Source: Candidatus Falkowiibacteriota bacterium
GTDB lineage: Bacteria > Patescibacteriota > Patescibacteriia > Patescibacteriales > UBA12075
DNA: 12,045 nt
NCBI GenBank assembly: GCA_030600505.1
Contig: JAUVLY010000013.1
Span: forward strand, 1 to 12,045
Direction: 5' to 3'
This document shows positions 1-5,845 of the stretch, one piece after another. Positions within the stretch are counted from its first letter, which is position 1, and the number at the start of each line of letters is the position of its first letter. Both the position numbers and the translations under genes were made by a program. The notes beneath the pieces were generated by a model. It was not told the DNA's origin. It worked only from the letters and a program-made list of their open reading frames with translations, and made no database searches.

Positions 1-569
1 CTAAACATTTTATCGACAAAACCTTTGCGGCCCTTGCCTTCAACCATGGTATTCTTGCCTTTACCTTGACCGCGCGGATCAATTATTTTTTTACCCTTGT
101 CGTCAGTGGACTTTTCTTCACTTTTTTCCTTATCATCTTTATCACTTACTTTTACCCCTTCCGCTTCTTTGGGCTTGGTTCCCAGCTTAAGCGGCTCTTC
201 AATCTTTTGCTTTTTCGGCCCTTTCTTCCCGCTCTCCACCAATTCACCAAGTATCAGATCAACATGGCTGGTACGCTTACGAATCGGCGTTGCCCGGCCC
301 CGGGCCCGCGGTTTCCAGCGCTTAAGGGTAGGGCCTTCGTTTACTCTGATCTCTTTAATATATAAATTCTTCTCTTCTATTTCAAAATTGTGCTCGGCGC
401 TGGCAATAGCCGAAGCGATTAATTTGTTTACCGGCCGCACTGCAAGTTTATTTATAAAAGTTAATTGGTCCTTAGCCTTTAGGATTGACATGCCGCGAAT
501 CGCATCAGCAACTGCCCGCATCTTGCGGGGTGACATCCGAACGTATTTAGCTTTGGCTTTAATTTCCAT
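1..569 (-). CDS. rplV: 50S ribosomal protein L22, partial (3' end outside window)
   Basis: L22 binds 23S rRNA and lines the peptide exit tunnel with a long beta-hairpin. The frame opens at ATG 569-567 and is still open at base 1, giving 189 codons with no stop. Residues 1-114 match the whole usual L22 (about 110 aa): KYVRMSPRKMR near the N-terminus, SAIASAEHN at 53-61, then the tunnel hairpin with NEGPTLKRWKPRARGR at 77-92 and IRKRTSH at 96-102. From about residue 115 a charged Lys/Glu/Asp tail of at least 75 residues follows, ending in view with RKGFVDKMF. The tail is seen directly; that tailed L22 occurs in CPR bacteria is from memory. Last gene of the visible S10 operon, 110 nt after rpsS. 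No Shine-Dalgarno sequence precedes the ATG. rpsC would be expected next, outside the window. Confidence 0.95.
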   Translation of the reverse strand, partial: MEIKAKAKYVRMSPRKMRAVADAIRGMSILKAKDQLTFINKLAVRPVNKLIASAIASAEHNFEIEEKNLYIKEIRVNEGPTLKRWKPRARGRATPIRKRTSHVDLILGELVESGKKGPKKQKIEEPLKLGTKPKEAEGVKVSDKDDKEKSEEKSTDDKGKKIIDPRGQGKGKNTMVEGKGRKGFVDKMF

Positions 570-599
570 ATGTTATCTCACTAATTTAAACTAATTTAG

Positions 600-626
600 A
601 ACGAATATTACAAATATGTATTCGTT
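600..626. repeat. Inverted repeat built from ACGAAT
   Basis: Perfect 8-bp arms AACGAATA (600-607) and TATTCGTT (619-626) are separated by 11 nt in the rpsS-rplV gap. Two more ATTCGTGA-type words follow at 661-680. The ACGAAT hexamer recurs in most gaps of this window, so this is probably one member of a dispersed family rather than a gene-specific site. Confidence 0.55.
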
Positions 627-633
627 ACATTCC

Positions 634-649
634 TGCCTGCCGGCAGGCA
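634..649. repeat. GC-rich perfect palindrome in AT-rich gap
   Basis: TGCCTGCCGGCAGGCA is a perfect 16-bp palindrome lying between rpsS and rplV in otherwise AT-rich sequence. It has no T-tract on either side, so it is not a convincing terminator. It resembles highly iterated palindromes that I recall from candidate-phylum genomes. Only one copy lies in this window, so its repeat status cannot be shown here. Confidence 0.5.
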
Positions 650-679
650 CGGCGTTATAAATTCGTGATTATTCGTGAC

Positions 680-958
680 TTATCTGGGCTGTTCCTTAGC
701 CTTTTTACCGCCATGACTGACAAACTTTCGCGTATGGGCGAATTCACCTAGTTTATGCCCAACCATATTCTCCACCACATACACCGGCACATGCTTTTTT
801 CCATTATGAACCCCAATGGTAAAACCTACCATCTGTGGGGTAATTGTGCAAGACCGATCCCAGGTGTTAATAACGGTTTTATCACCCGGTTTTAAATCCT
901 GAATCTTCTTTATTAACCTTTCGTTTATATAAGGTCCTTTTTTTAAACTTCTAGACAT
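680..958 (-). CDS. rpsS: 30S ribosomal protein S19
   Basis: S19 sits in the head of the 30S subunit, next to S13, and contacts 16S rRNA. The 92-aa length equals the usual family length. The N-terminus MSRSLKKGPYINERL and the C-terminal block GHKLGEFAHTRKFVSHGGKK are the standard S19 signatures, so both ends are complete. It lies 55 nt after rplB in an AT-rich spacer (959-1013) containing a repeated AATTTCTAAAT word, unlike the 3-4 nt spacing of the preceding genes. Stop is TAA. Upstream of the ATG is AAAAGAAT, at best a very weak ribosome binding site. Confidence 0.97.
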   Translation of the reverse strand: MSRSLKKGPYINERLIKKIQDLKPGDKTVINTWDRSCTITPQMVGFTIGVHNGKKHVPVYVVENMVGHKLGEFAHTRKFVSHGGKKAKEQPR

Positions 959-1013
959 ATTCTTTTAAATTTCTAAATTATAAATTATAATTTCTAAATA
1001 AATTTATAATATT

Positions 1014-1856
1014 TTATCTTCGTTTCTTACCTCTGCGTTTTATAATTAATTTATTACTAAACTTTTTCTTATTACGAGTCCTTACGCCCAAAGCCGGCTT
1101 GCCCCATTTGGTTTTCGGATGTTTAAGTCCGATCGGCTGATTGCCTTCACCGCCGCCATGTGGGTGATCAACCGGATTCATCGCGCTCCCCCGTACAGTA
1201 GGCCGGAACCCCAAATGGCGTTTGCGCCCCGCGCTGCCAAGCTTAATGTGTCTTTTGTCCGGATTACTGGCTTGTCCAACGCTGCATTGGCACTCTTTTT
1301 TAATTAGTCTGATCTCACCCGATGGCATTTTGATCTGGGCTTGTTTTCCTTCAACTCCCATTACGTAAACAGCGTTACCGGCCCCACGCGCTACGCGCCC
1401 GCCGCGGCCAATCTCCAATTCTACGTTATACACGGCAATTCCGGCAGGAATAAATTTAATAGGCATTGCGTTCCCGCGTTTAATTTCTTGCTTTTCTTTT
1501 GAGCTAACAATTTCTTCGCCCACACGCATACCCACCGGCGCGATAATATAGCGTTTCTCGCCGTCCTTATAATAAAGGAGGGCAATCCTGGCGCCCCGAT
1601 TCGGGTCATACTCAATTGAGGCTACCCTGGCCGGTACATCATATTTATCCCGTTTATAATCTATAATACGAATACTGCGTTTAGCGCCTCCGCCGCGATG
1701 CCGAACTGTTATCCGCCCTTGGTTGTTCCGACCGCCAATTCTCTTTTTTGGTTTGGTTAAACTCTTTTCCGGTTTCTTTTTGGTGATATCCTTAAAGTCG
1801 TCAAAACTGGCTCCTCGTAGTCCCGGTGTTATTGGTTTTTTTCTTTTAATTCCCAT
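1014..1856 (-). CDS. rplB: 50S ribosomal protein L2
   Basis: L2 is a primary 23S rRNA binding protein needed for subunit association and peptidyl transferase assembly. The 280-aa length is normal (about 275-280). Seen in order: an N-terminal basic region with RIGGRNNQGRITVRHRGGGAK at about 39-59, the RNA-binding core with IEYDPNRGARIALL at 81-94, and the conserved MNPVDHPHGGGEG loop at 226-238. That loop includes His231, the equivalent of the His implicated in peptidyl transfer in E. coli. The C-terminus is the usual Lys/Arg-rich tail ending KRRGKKRR. It begins 3 nt after rplW and is almost certainly cotranscribed with it. No Shine-Dalgarno sequence is visible, because the end of rplW occupies the position. 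Confidence 0.98.
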   Translation of the reverse strand: MGIKRKKPITPGLRGASFDDFKDITKKKPEKSLTKPKKRIGGRNNQGRITVRHRGGGAKRSIRIIDYKRDKYDVPARVASIEYDPNRGARIALLYYKDGEKRYIIAPVGMRVGEEIVSSKEKQEIKRGNAMPIKFIPAGIAVYNVELEIGRGGRVARGAGNAVYVMGVEGKQAQIKMPSGEIRLIKKECQCSVGQASNPDKRHIKLGSAGRKRHLGFRPTVRGSAMNPVDHPHGGGEGNQPIGLKHPKTKWGKPALGVRTRNKKKFSNKLIIKRRGKKRR

Positions 1857-1859
1857 ATG

Positions 1860-2360
1860 CTAAACGCCTTCGTAAATATTTATACTTTTGCCCTTAGGTA
1901 AAGCTACAATCGCTTTCTTCCAGTTCTTACGCTTGCCAAAAGTGCGGCCATAGCGGACCTTTTTTCCGCTTACTTTGATTATATTAACCGCTATTGGCTT
2001 GATCCCATAAACTTCTTCGACCGCATCGGCAATTTCTATTTTATTGGCATTGGTGGCTACCGAAAAAACATACTTACTCTCCGTATTCAAAATAGCTGCC
2101 TTTTCCGTGATCAATGGCTTGATAAGCACCCGGTAAGCCCGGCCGCTACCTGCCTTCTTTTTAGTTTCTTTTTTGGCTTCTTTTCCTTCAACTTTTTTTT
2201 GGCTGGTTTTGCCAGGCTTTGCTTTTTCCTGATAAAGGTCTTTCATGCTAGTCCCTTTAGGGCTAGTTGATTTGATTTCTTTTTCTGCCTTAACTATGTC
2301 CGCTTTCTTTTTAGCCGAGTCTTTTTTCTCTTCGTTCTTTTTTTTGCCAAATAAACCCAT
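1860..2360 (-). CDS. rplW: 50S ribosomal protein L23 with long N-terminal extension
   Basis: L23 lies at the peptide exit tunnel and docks trigger factor and SRP. The usual protein is 95-100 aa, but this one is 166 aa. The L23 core occupies about residues 74-166: RAYRVLIKPLITEKA at 74-88, then NKIEIADAVEEVYGI and the RYGRTFGKRKNWKKAIV segment. Residues 1-73 are a Lys/Glu-rich low-complexity arm starting MGLFGKKKNEEKK. The start at 2360 is chosen because the ATG is 3 nt from the rplD stop, there is no ATG just before the core, and MGLF openings on L23 are remembered from CPR bacteria. The arm would sit on the ribosome surface near the tunnel exit; its role is unknown. Confidence 0.95.
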   Translation of the reverse strand: MGLFGKKKNEEKKDSAKKKADIVKAEKEIKSTSPKGTSMKDLYQEKAKPGKTSQKKVEGKEAKKETKKKAGSGRAYRVLIKPLITEKAAILNTESKYVFSVATNANKIEIADAVEEVYGIKPIAVNIIKVSGKKVRYGRTFGKRKNWKKAIVALPKGKSINIYEGV

Positions 2361-2363
2361 ATA

Positions 2364-3005
2364 TTATTTATATTTTTTTTCTATTATTTTAATTGAATCT
2401 TTACTAAATATTGTGTCTCGCTTAGCCAGTAAATCAACAATATTCAGATTATCAACATTAATATATTTAACTCCAGTCAAATTCCGAAAAGAAAATTTCG
2501 TCTTTTCGTCTTTTTTGTCATTGATTATCAGCACACTTCTCTTTTCGTCTTTTTTACCGGCAATTTTTTTAAGTAAACTATCAATTGTTTTAGTTTTAAA
2601 TTCTTTTATACTAAGGCTCTCAATAACAGTCAAATTGTTATTAATGGCTTTATCGGAAAGTACCATTAACAGCGCTTTCTGCTTCATTTTCTTGTTTATC
2701 TGCTTTTTGTAATTACGTTCACTCCTGGGCCCAAAAGTTACGCCACCGCCCATCCAAATCGGTGAACGGTTTGATCCGGCCCGAGCTCGTCCGGTTCCTT
2801 TTTGCCGCCACGGTTTTCGGCCACCGCCGCGGACCTCACTCCGATTCTTGGTATGAGCCAAATTCTGCCGCTCATTAGCCATCTGCGCTACCATTGCCTG
2901 ATGCACCAAAGCCTCATTGGCTTCTATGCCAAAAACTTTCTCATTCAATTTAAGAGCTGTCTTCTTCTCCCCGCCTATATTATAAACTTTTGCATTAATC
3001 GCCAT
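2364..3005 (-). CDS. rplD: 50S ribosomal protein L4
   Basis: L4 binds 23S rRNA and reaches into the exit tunnel with an extended loop. In E. coli it also represses its own operon. The tunnel loop is clear at about residues 60-90: GGGRKPWRQKGTGRARAG followed by RSPIWMGGGVTFGPR. The start is set at ATG 3005 (MAINAKVYN), giving 213 aa against a usual 200-210. A longer frame begins at 3068, but it would overlap rplC by 59 nt and add an unrelated basic stretch. The spacing from the rplC stop is 4 nt. A weak AAGAAG within the rplC 3' end is the only candidate ribosome binding site. A direct repeat encoding KKDEK occurs twice, about residues 151 and 164. Confidence 0.96.
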   Translation of the reverse strand: MAINAKVYNIGGEKKTALKLNEKVFGIEANEALVHQAMVAQMANERQNLAHTKNRSEVRGGGRKPWRQKGTGRARAGSNRSPIWMGGGVTFGPRSERNYKKQINKKMKQKALLMVLSDKAINNNLTVIESLSIKEFKTKTIDSLLKKIAGKKDEKRSVLIINDKKDEKTKFSFRNLTGVKYINVDNLNIVDLLAKRDTIFSKDSIKIIEKKYK

Positions 3006-3009
3006 ATAT

Positions 3010-3768
3010 TTACTTCTTCTTTTCTTTATTTTCTTTAATCTTTTCATCAACTTTTTCCGGAGTTTCAACTTTTCTATCTTCTTTCTTCTCTTTTACTTCA
3101 TTTCCTTTCTCTTTCTTTAATTCTTCATTTTTAATTATTAATTTTTCATTTACTTTCAACTCCCCTTCACCAGCGATTAAAACCAATGAATTTCTGGCTC
3201 CAGGAACTGCTCCGCTGATCAAAATCGTATTATCGTTAATATTTACTTCTACTATTTTTAAATTTTTTGTAGTGGCTTGTTCGCCCCCCATGCGGCCAGG
3301 CATTCTTTGGCCTTTAAAAACATGAGCCGGTCCGGTAGCACCGATTGAGCCGGGCATCCGCAGCTGATCTTTATTACCATGGGTTTTCTTAGTTCCTTTA
3401 AAACCATGCCGCCTTACCACCCCCTGGAATCCTTTCCCTTTACTGTTAGCGGTTACCTGGACATTATCACCAGAAGCAAAGGTACCAACGTCAATCGTAT
3501 CACCCCGCTTTAATCCACCAGGCTCGGCCCTAAACTCTCTGACATGCTGGAAATTATCAAGACCCTTAAAATGGCCTTTCTGCGGCTTGTTAATATTTTT
3601 CTGATGGCGTTTGCCAAAACCAAGCTGAACTGCCTCGTAGCCATCCTGTTCACTGTTCTTTACCTGTGTTACCCGACAAGGCCCAGCCTGAACCTTGGTC
3701 ACGGCCACTACGTCCTCGCCTTGCCACACTTGTGTCATTTCAATTTTTTTCCCTAAAATAAACTTCAT
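3010..3768 (-). CDS. rplC: 50S ribosomal protein L3 with charged C-terminal tail
   Basis: L3 initiates 50S assembly and reaches towards the peptidyl transferase centre. Residues 1-204 are the L3 fold: GKKIEMTQVW at 6-15, KGKGFQGVVRRHGF at 110-123, and the family signature with MPGSIGATGPAHVFKGQRMPG at 138-158. E. coli L3 is 209 aa; this one is 252 because of a Lys/Glu tail from about residue 205. Part of the tail (residues 207-218) is encoded by two near-identical 13-bp units, AATGAARAATTAA, at 3138-3150 and 3117-3129. Units of this kind usually occur in intergenic repeats. First gene of the visible L3-L4-L23-L2-S19-L22 unit, preceded by a long structured leader. No Shine-Dalgarno sequence is present before ATG 3768. 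Confidence 0.97.
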   Translation of the reverse strand: MKFILGKKIEMTQVWQGEDVVAVTKVQAGPCRVTQVKNSEQDGYEAVQLGFGKRHQKNINKPQKGHFKGLDNFQHVREFRAEPGGLKRGDTIDVGTFASGDNVQVTANSKGKGFQGVVRRHGFKGTKKTHGNKDQLRMPGSIGATGPAHVFKGQRMPGRMGGEQATTKNLKIVEVNINDNTILISGAVPGARNSLVLIAGEGELKVNEKLIIKNEELKKEKGNEVKEKKEDRKVETPEKVDEKIKENKEKKK

Positions 3769-3810
3769 TAAGTTACGAATTACGAATCATTTACAAATTT
3801 ACGAATACTC

Positions 3811-3828
3811 ATTGATTAGATAATCAAT
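3811..3828. promoter_or_regulatory. Inverted repeat in rplC leader
   Basis: ATTGATTA (3811-3818) and TAATCAAT (3821-3828) are perfect 8-bp arms with a 2-nt centre, about 45 nt before the rplC start. Two ACGAAT words (3782-3787 and 3801-3806) lie between it and the ATG. As DNA it could be an operator for a dimeric protein. As RNA the hairpin would be weak because it is AT-only and the loop is too short without fraying. Function is unknown. Confidence 0.35.
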
Positions 3829-3849
3829 ATGCATAAATATGTAAACCAA

Positions 3850-3898
3850 TATTCGCATGTGCCCCATTCGTAGCGGGGCTCGCCCGAAGGGCGAAAAC
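3850..3898 (-). repeat. Double-hairpin repeat, copy A (rplC leader)
   Basis: Read on the minus strand, two adjacent hairpins occur. The first has stem TCGCCC/GGGCGA (3880-3885 with 3889-3894) and a 3-nt loop. The second has stem GCCCC/GGGGC (3861-3865 with 3875-3879) and a loop ending in CGAAT. ACATGCGAATA follows. Related copies in the same orientation are at 10390-10438 and 10595-10643. It lies just after the terminator-like hairpin of the rplC leader. It could be a structured leader RNA element or a mobile palindromic repeat. Confidence 0.7.
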
Positions 3899-3928
3899 AT
3901 AAAACTGGTTTCACAACAGAAACCAGCC
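3894..3928 (-). terminator. Intrinsic terminator / attenuator in rplC leader
   Basis: On the minus strand an 8-bp stem CTGGTTTC/GAAACCAG (3919-3926 with 3905-3912) closes a 6-nt loop and is followed by TTTTATGTTTT. Two further G-T wobbles extend the base. It lies about 135 nt downstream of a good promoter and 125 nt before rplC. It would therefore stop leader transcription unless overridden, in addition to any rpsJ read-through. A 43-codon leader ORF ends inside it. Confidence 0.7.
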
Positions 3929-4042
3929 AAAATATAGCTTATTAATCGCTAGTTTTACTTGTTTTGTCGTGATTTCCTTTCTCTTGTTGCCAATATCACA
4001 TTTAAACACTTTCCCGGATAAACATGGGAGTTGCCCAAACAT
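3911..4042 (-). CDS. Possible 43-aa leader peptide of the rplC operon
   Basis: I do not recognise this sequence. ATG 4042-4040 lies about 20 nt after the predicted transcription start and opens 43 codons, from MFGQLPCLSGKVFKCDIG to LYFGWFLL, ending in TGA at 3913-3911. It is basic in the middle, with Cys at 7 and 15 and a hydrophobic end. The last five codons form the 5' arm and loop of the terminator hairpin, and the stop codon lies where the loop meets the 3' arm. A ribosome reaching this stop would prevent the hairpin from forming. No Shine-Dalgarno sequence is present, as for all genes here. An open run of this length can arise by chance, so coding is unproven. The region may instead be purely a structured RNA. 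Confidence 0.35.
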   Translation of the reverse strand: MFGQLPCLSGKVFKCDIGNKRKEITTKQVKLAINKLYFGWFLL

Positions 4043-4068
4043 TAAAATGGCAATCTTAGAGTATTTGG

Positions 4069-4097
4069 ATTATACACTAATAATTTAAAATATGCAA
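4069..4097 (-). promoter_or_regulatory. Sigma70-like promoter for the rplC operon
   Basis: On the minus strand TTGCAT (4097-4092), a 17-nt spacer and a perfect TATAAT (4074-4069). The predicted start is near 4062, giving a leader of about 290 nt before rplC. It sits 12 nt after the rpsJ stop, so rplC can be transcribed separately from rpsJ. Confidence 0.75.
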
Positions 4098-4109
4098 GTA
4101 TCTCCCCAT

Positions 4110-4472
4110 CTACATTTTTATTTCCACATCAACTCCGGCCGGTAAACTAAGATTAGTCAAATCTCCAATCGTTTTAGCTGAAGGATCAACAATGTCAATT
4201 AAACGTTTGTGGGTTCGCATCTCATATTGATCGCGGGCATTTTTATGAACAAAAGTTGACCGGTTAGTGGTATATTTCTTCTTTTCGGTAGGAAGTGGAA
4301 TTGGGCCAAAAATTTGTGCCCCGCTCCTCTTGGCTGTATCAATAATTGTCCTGGTGGATTGATCAATAATTTTGTGGTCAAAAGCCTTGATCTTAATACG
4401 AATTTTTTGCTTAAACTCATCCGCGGGTGCTTGCTTTTCGTCAGCAACACTCGTGTTTTTTTTCTCTGGCAT
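4110..4472 (-). CDS. rpsJ: 30S ribosomal protein S10 (NusE)
   Basis: S10 is in the 30S head and, with NusB, also acts in transcription antitermination. The core begins near residue 20 with KIRIKIKAFDHKIIDQS. It continues with GAQIFGPIPLPTEKKKYTTNRSTFVHK and the ribosome-buried loop ending MRTHKRLIDIVDP. ATG 4472 (MPEKKNTSV) gives 120 aa against a usual 102; the excess is an N-terminal charged arm of about 18 residues. A TTG two codons upstream would add only MY and was not preferred. It is separated from tuf by a hairpin and from rplC by 341 nt with a promoter, so S10 may be expressed on its own. No Shine-Dalgarno sequence is visible. Confidence 0.95.
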   Translation of the reverse strand: MPEKKNTSVADEKQAPADEFKQKIRIKIKAFDHKIIDQSTRTIIDTAKRSGAQIFGPIPLPTEKKKYTTNRSTFVHKNARDQYEMRTHKRLIDIVDPSAKTIGDLTNLSLPAGVDVEIKM

Positions 4473-4483
4473 GTACAAAAATT

Positions 4484-4512
4484 ATTATATGATTAATCAA
4501 ACTATTAATAAA
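4484..4512 (-). promoter_or_regulatory. Possible promoter for rpsJ
   Basis: A perfect TATAAT lies on the minus strand at 4489-4484, with TTTATT at the 17-nt position (4512-4507) as a poor -35. The predicted start would fall only about 5 nt before the rpsJ ATG, so a transcript from here would be nearly leaderless. AT-rich sequence makes chance TATAAT words likely. Confidence 0.35.
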
Positions 4513-4525
4513 AATAACTATAACT

Positions 4526-4552
4526 AAACCCCCCGAATTCTCGAGGGGCTTT
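4526..4552 (-). terminator. Terminator-like hairpin after tuf
   Basis: On the minus strand AAAGCCCC and GGGGGTTT flank an inner CGA/TCG pair with a GAAT loop. This gives CCCC plus CGA paired with TCG plus GGGG, one bulged T, and outer A-T pairs beyond a G-G mismatch. It starts 7 nt after the tuf stop. The following T-run is broken (TTTAGTTATAG), so termination may be partial. The complement is also plausible as a plus-strand terminator. Confidence 0.5.
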
Positions 4553-4558
4553 ATATAT

Positions 4559-5746
4559 CTATTTTATGATTTTAATAATCACACCGGCGCCAACTGTCCG
4601 TCCGCCTTCGCGAATAGCAAAACGTTGCTTTTCTTCCAGGGCAATCGGACTAATAAGCTTAATCTTCAGATTAACAGTATCACCAGGCATCACCATCTCG
4701 GTGCCTTCCGGCAATTCAACTTCACCGGTTACATCGGTAGTGCGGATATAAAACTGTGGTTTATAACCTTTGAAAAACGGTTTATGACGTCCGCCTTCCT
4801 CTTTGCTTAGCACGTAAATCTCGGATTCAAACTCAGTATGGCCGGTAACAGTGCCCGGCTTGGCCAATACTTGGCCGCGTTCGACTTCGTCTTTCTTAAC
4901 ACCACGCAAAAGGATTCCGGCATTATCACCGGCCCGGCCTTCATCCAGCTGTTTATTAAACATTTCAATGCCGGTTACGGTTGTTTTTTGAGTGTCCTTA
5001 ATCCCAATAATTTCAATTTCTTCGCCGACTTTAACGATGCCGCGCTCAATCCGGCCGGTTACTACCGTGCCGCGTCCTTCAATCGAAAAAACATCTTCAA
5101 TCGGCATGAGATACGGCTTTTCGGTATCACGCTCCGGCTCCGGAATAGACTCATCCAGGGCTTTTATCAGCTCCTCGATCGGTTTAGCATCATCACCTTC
5201 CGGGTTCTCCAGTGCCTTTAAGGCCGAACCGCGGATGATTTTAATCTTATCACCGTCAAACTCATACTTCTTGAGCAGATCGCGAATTTCTTCTTCTACC
5301 AAATCAATCAGCTCTTTGTCCTCAACCATATCTACTTTATTGAGGAATACTACAATGTTTTTCACACCTACTTGGCTGGCCAAAAGGATGTGCTCGCGAG
5401 TTTGGGGCATAGGCCCGTCGGTAGCAGCTACTACCAAAACCGCGCCATCCATTTGCGCCGCACCGGTAATCATGTTTTTGACATAATCAGCGTGGCCCGG
5501 GCAATCAACGTGAGCGTAATGCCGATTCTCGGATTCATACTCAACGTGGGCGGTAGCAATAGTGATACCGCGCTCCTTTTCTTCAGGGGCGGCATCAATT
5601 TGATCTACATTTTTTTGAGAAGCATTCAGTCCCTTGGCAGCCAATACCTTTAGTATAGCGGCAGTCAAAGTAGTCTTCCCGTGGTCCACGTGACCAATGG
5701 TTCCTACATTGACATGGGGCTTGGTGCGTTCAAATTTTTCTGCCAT
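4559..5746 (-). CDS. tuf: Translation elongation factor EF-Tu
   Basis: EF-Tu is the cytosolic GTPase that delivers aminoacyl-tRNA to the ribosomal A site. The 395-aa length matches the family. GTPase motifs are intact: P-loop GHVDHGKT at 18-25, switch I RGITI at 59-63, DCPGH at 81-85 with the catalytic His85, NKVD at 136-139 and SAL at 174-176. Domains 2 and 3 follow, with EGRGTVVTGRIERG in the middle and VGAGVIIKII at the C-terminus. Start MAEKFERTKPHVNVGTIGH is canonical. It follows a Phd-like gene rather than fusA directly, with 99 nt between containing possible competing hairpins. No other tuf copy is in the window. Stop TAG. Confidence 0.99.
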   Translation of the reverse strand: MAEKFERTKPHVNVGTIGHVDHGKTTLTAAILKVLAAKGLNASQKNVDQIDAAPEEKERGITIATAHVEYESENRHYAHVDCPGHADYVKNMITGAAQMDGAVLVVAATDGPMPQTREHILLASQVGVKNIVVFLNKVDMVEDKELIDLVEEEIRDLLKKYEFDGDKIKIIRGSALKALENPEGDDAKPIEELIKALDESIPEPERDTEKPYLMPIEDVFSIEGRGTVVTGRIERGIVKVGEEIEIIGIKDTQKTTVTGIEMFNKQLDEGRAGDNAGILLRGVKKDEVERGQVLAKPGTVTGHTEFESEIYVLSKEEGGRHKPFFKGYKPQFYIRTTDVTGEVELPEGTEMVMPGDTVNLKIKLISPIALEEKQRFAIREGGRTVGAGVIIKIIK

Positions 5747-5764
5747 GTTTTAAATTGTTTACGA

Positions 5765-5802
5765 CCCCTGAAAAAGGGTTTTTTTCCCTATACTTTGGGA
5801 AA
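5765..5802 (-). promoter_or_regulatory. Two adjacent hairpins in the tuf 5' leader
   Basis: On the minus strand, upstream of tuf: TTTCCC (5788-5783 complement side) can pair as GGGAAA/TTTCCC (5797-5802 with 5783-5788), and CCCC/GGG (5765-5768 with 5776-5778) closes a second hairpin. GGG at 5776-5778 can alternatively pair with CCC at 5786-5788, across a 7-nt T run. The alternatives are mutually exclusive. On the plus strand the second stem is followed by seven Ts, like a terminator, but no plus-strand gene precedes it. Confidence 0.35.
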
Positions 5803-5845
5803 CCAGCCGTATTGTAATTAGTAAATTATTATTTTGTTTTTTATA

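Noticed and set aside
97..594. Plus-strand 165-aa open frame opposite rplV
   Set aside because: It is the antisense shadow of a clear L22 gene; its residues show no family pattern.
3006..3068. Longer rplD starting at 3068
   Set aside because: It would overlap rplC and add a basic stretch not found in L4; ATG 3005 gives the canonical start.
4838..5486. Plus-strand open frames of 127 and 164 aa opposite tuf
   Set aside because: They lie wholly within the highly conserved EF-Tu gene on the other strand and mirror its codon pattern.
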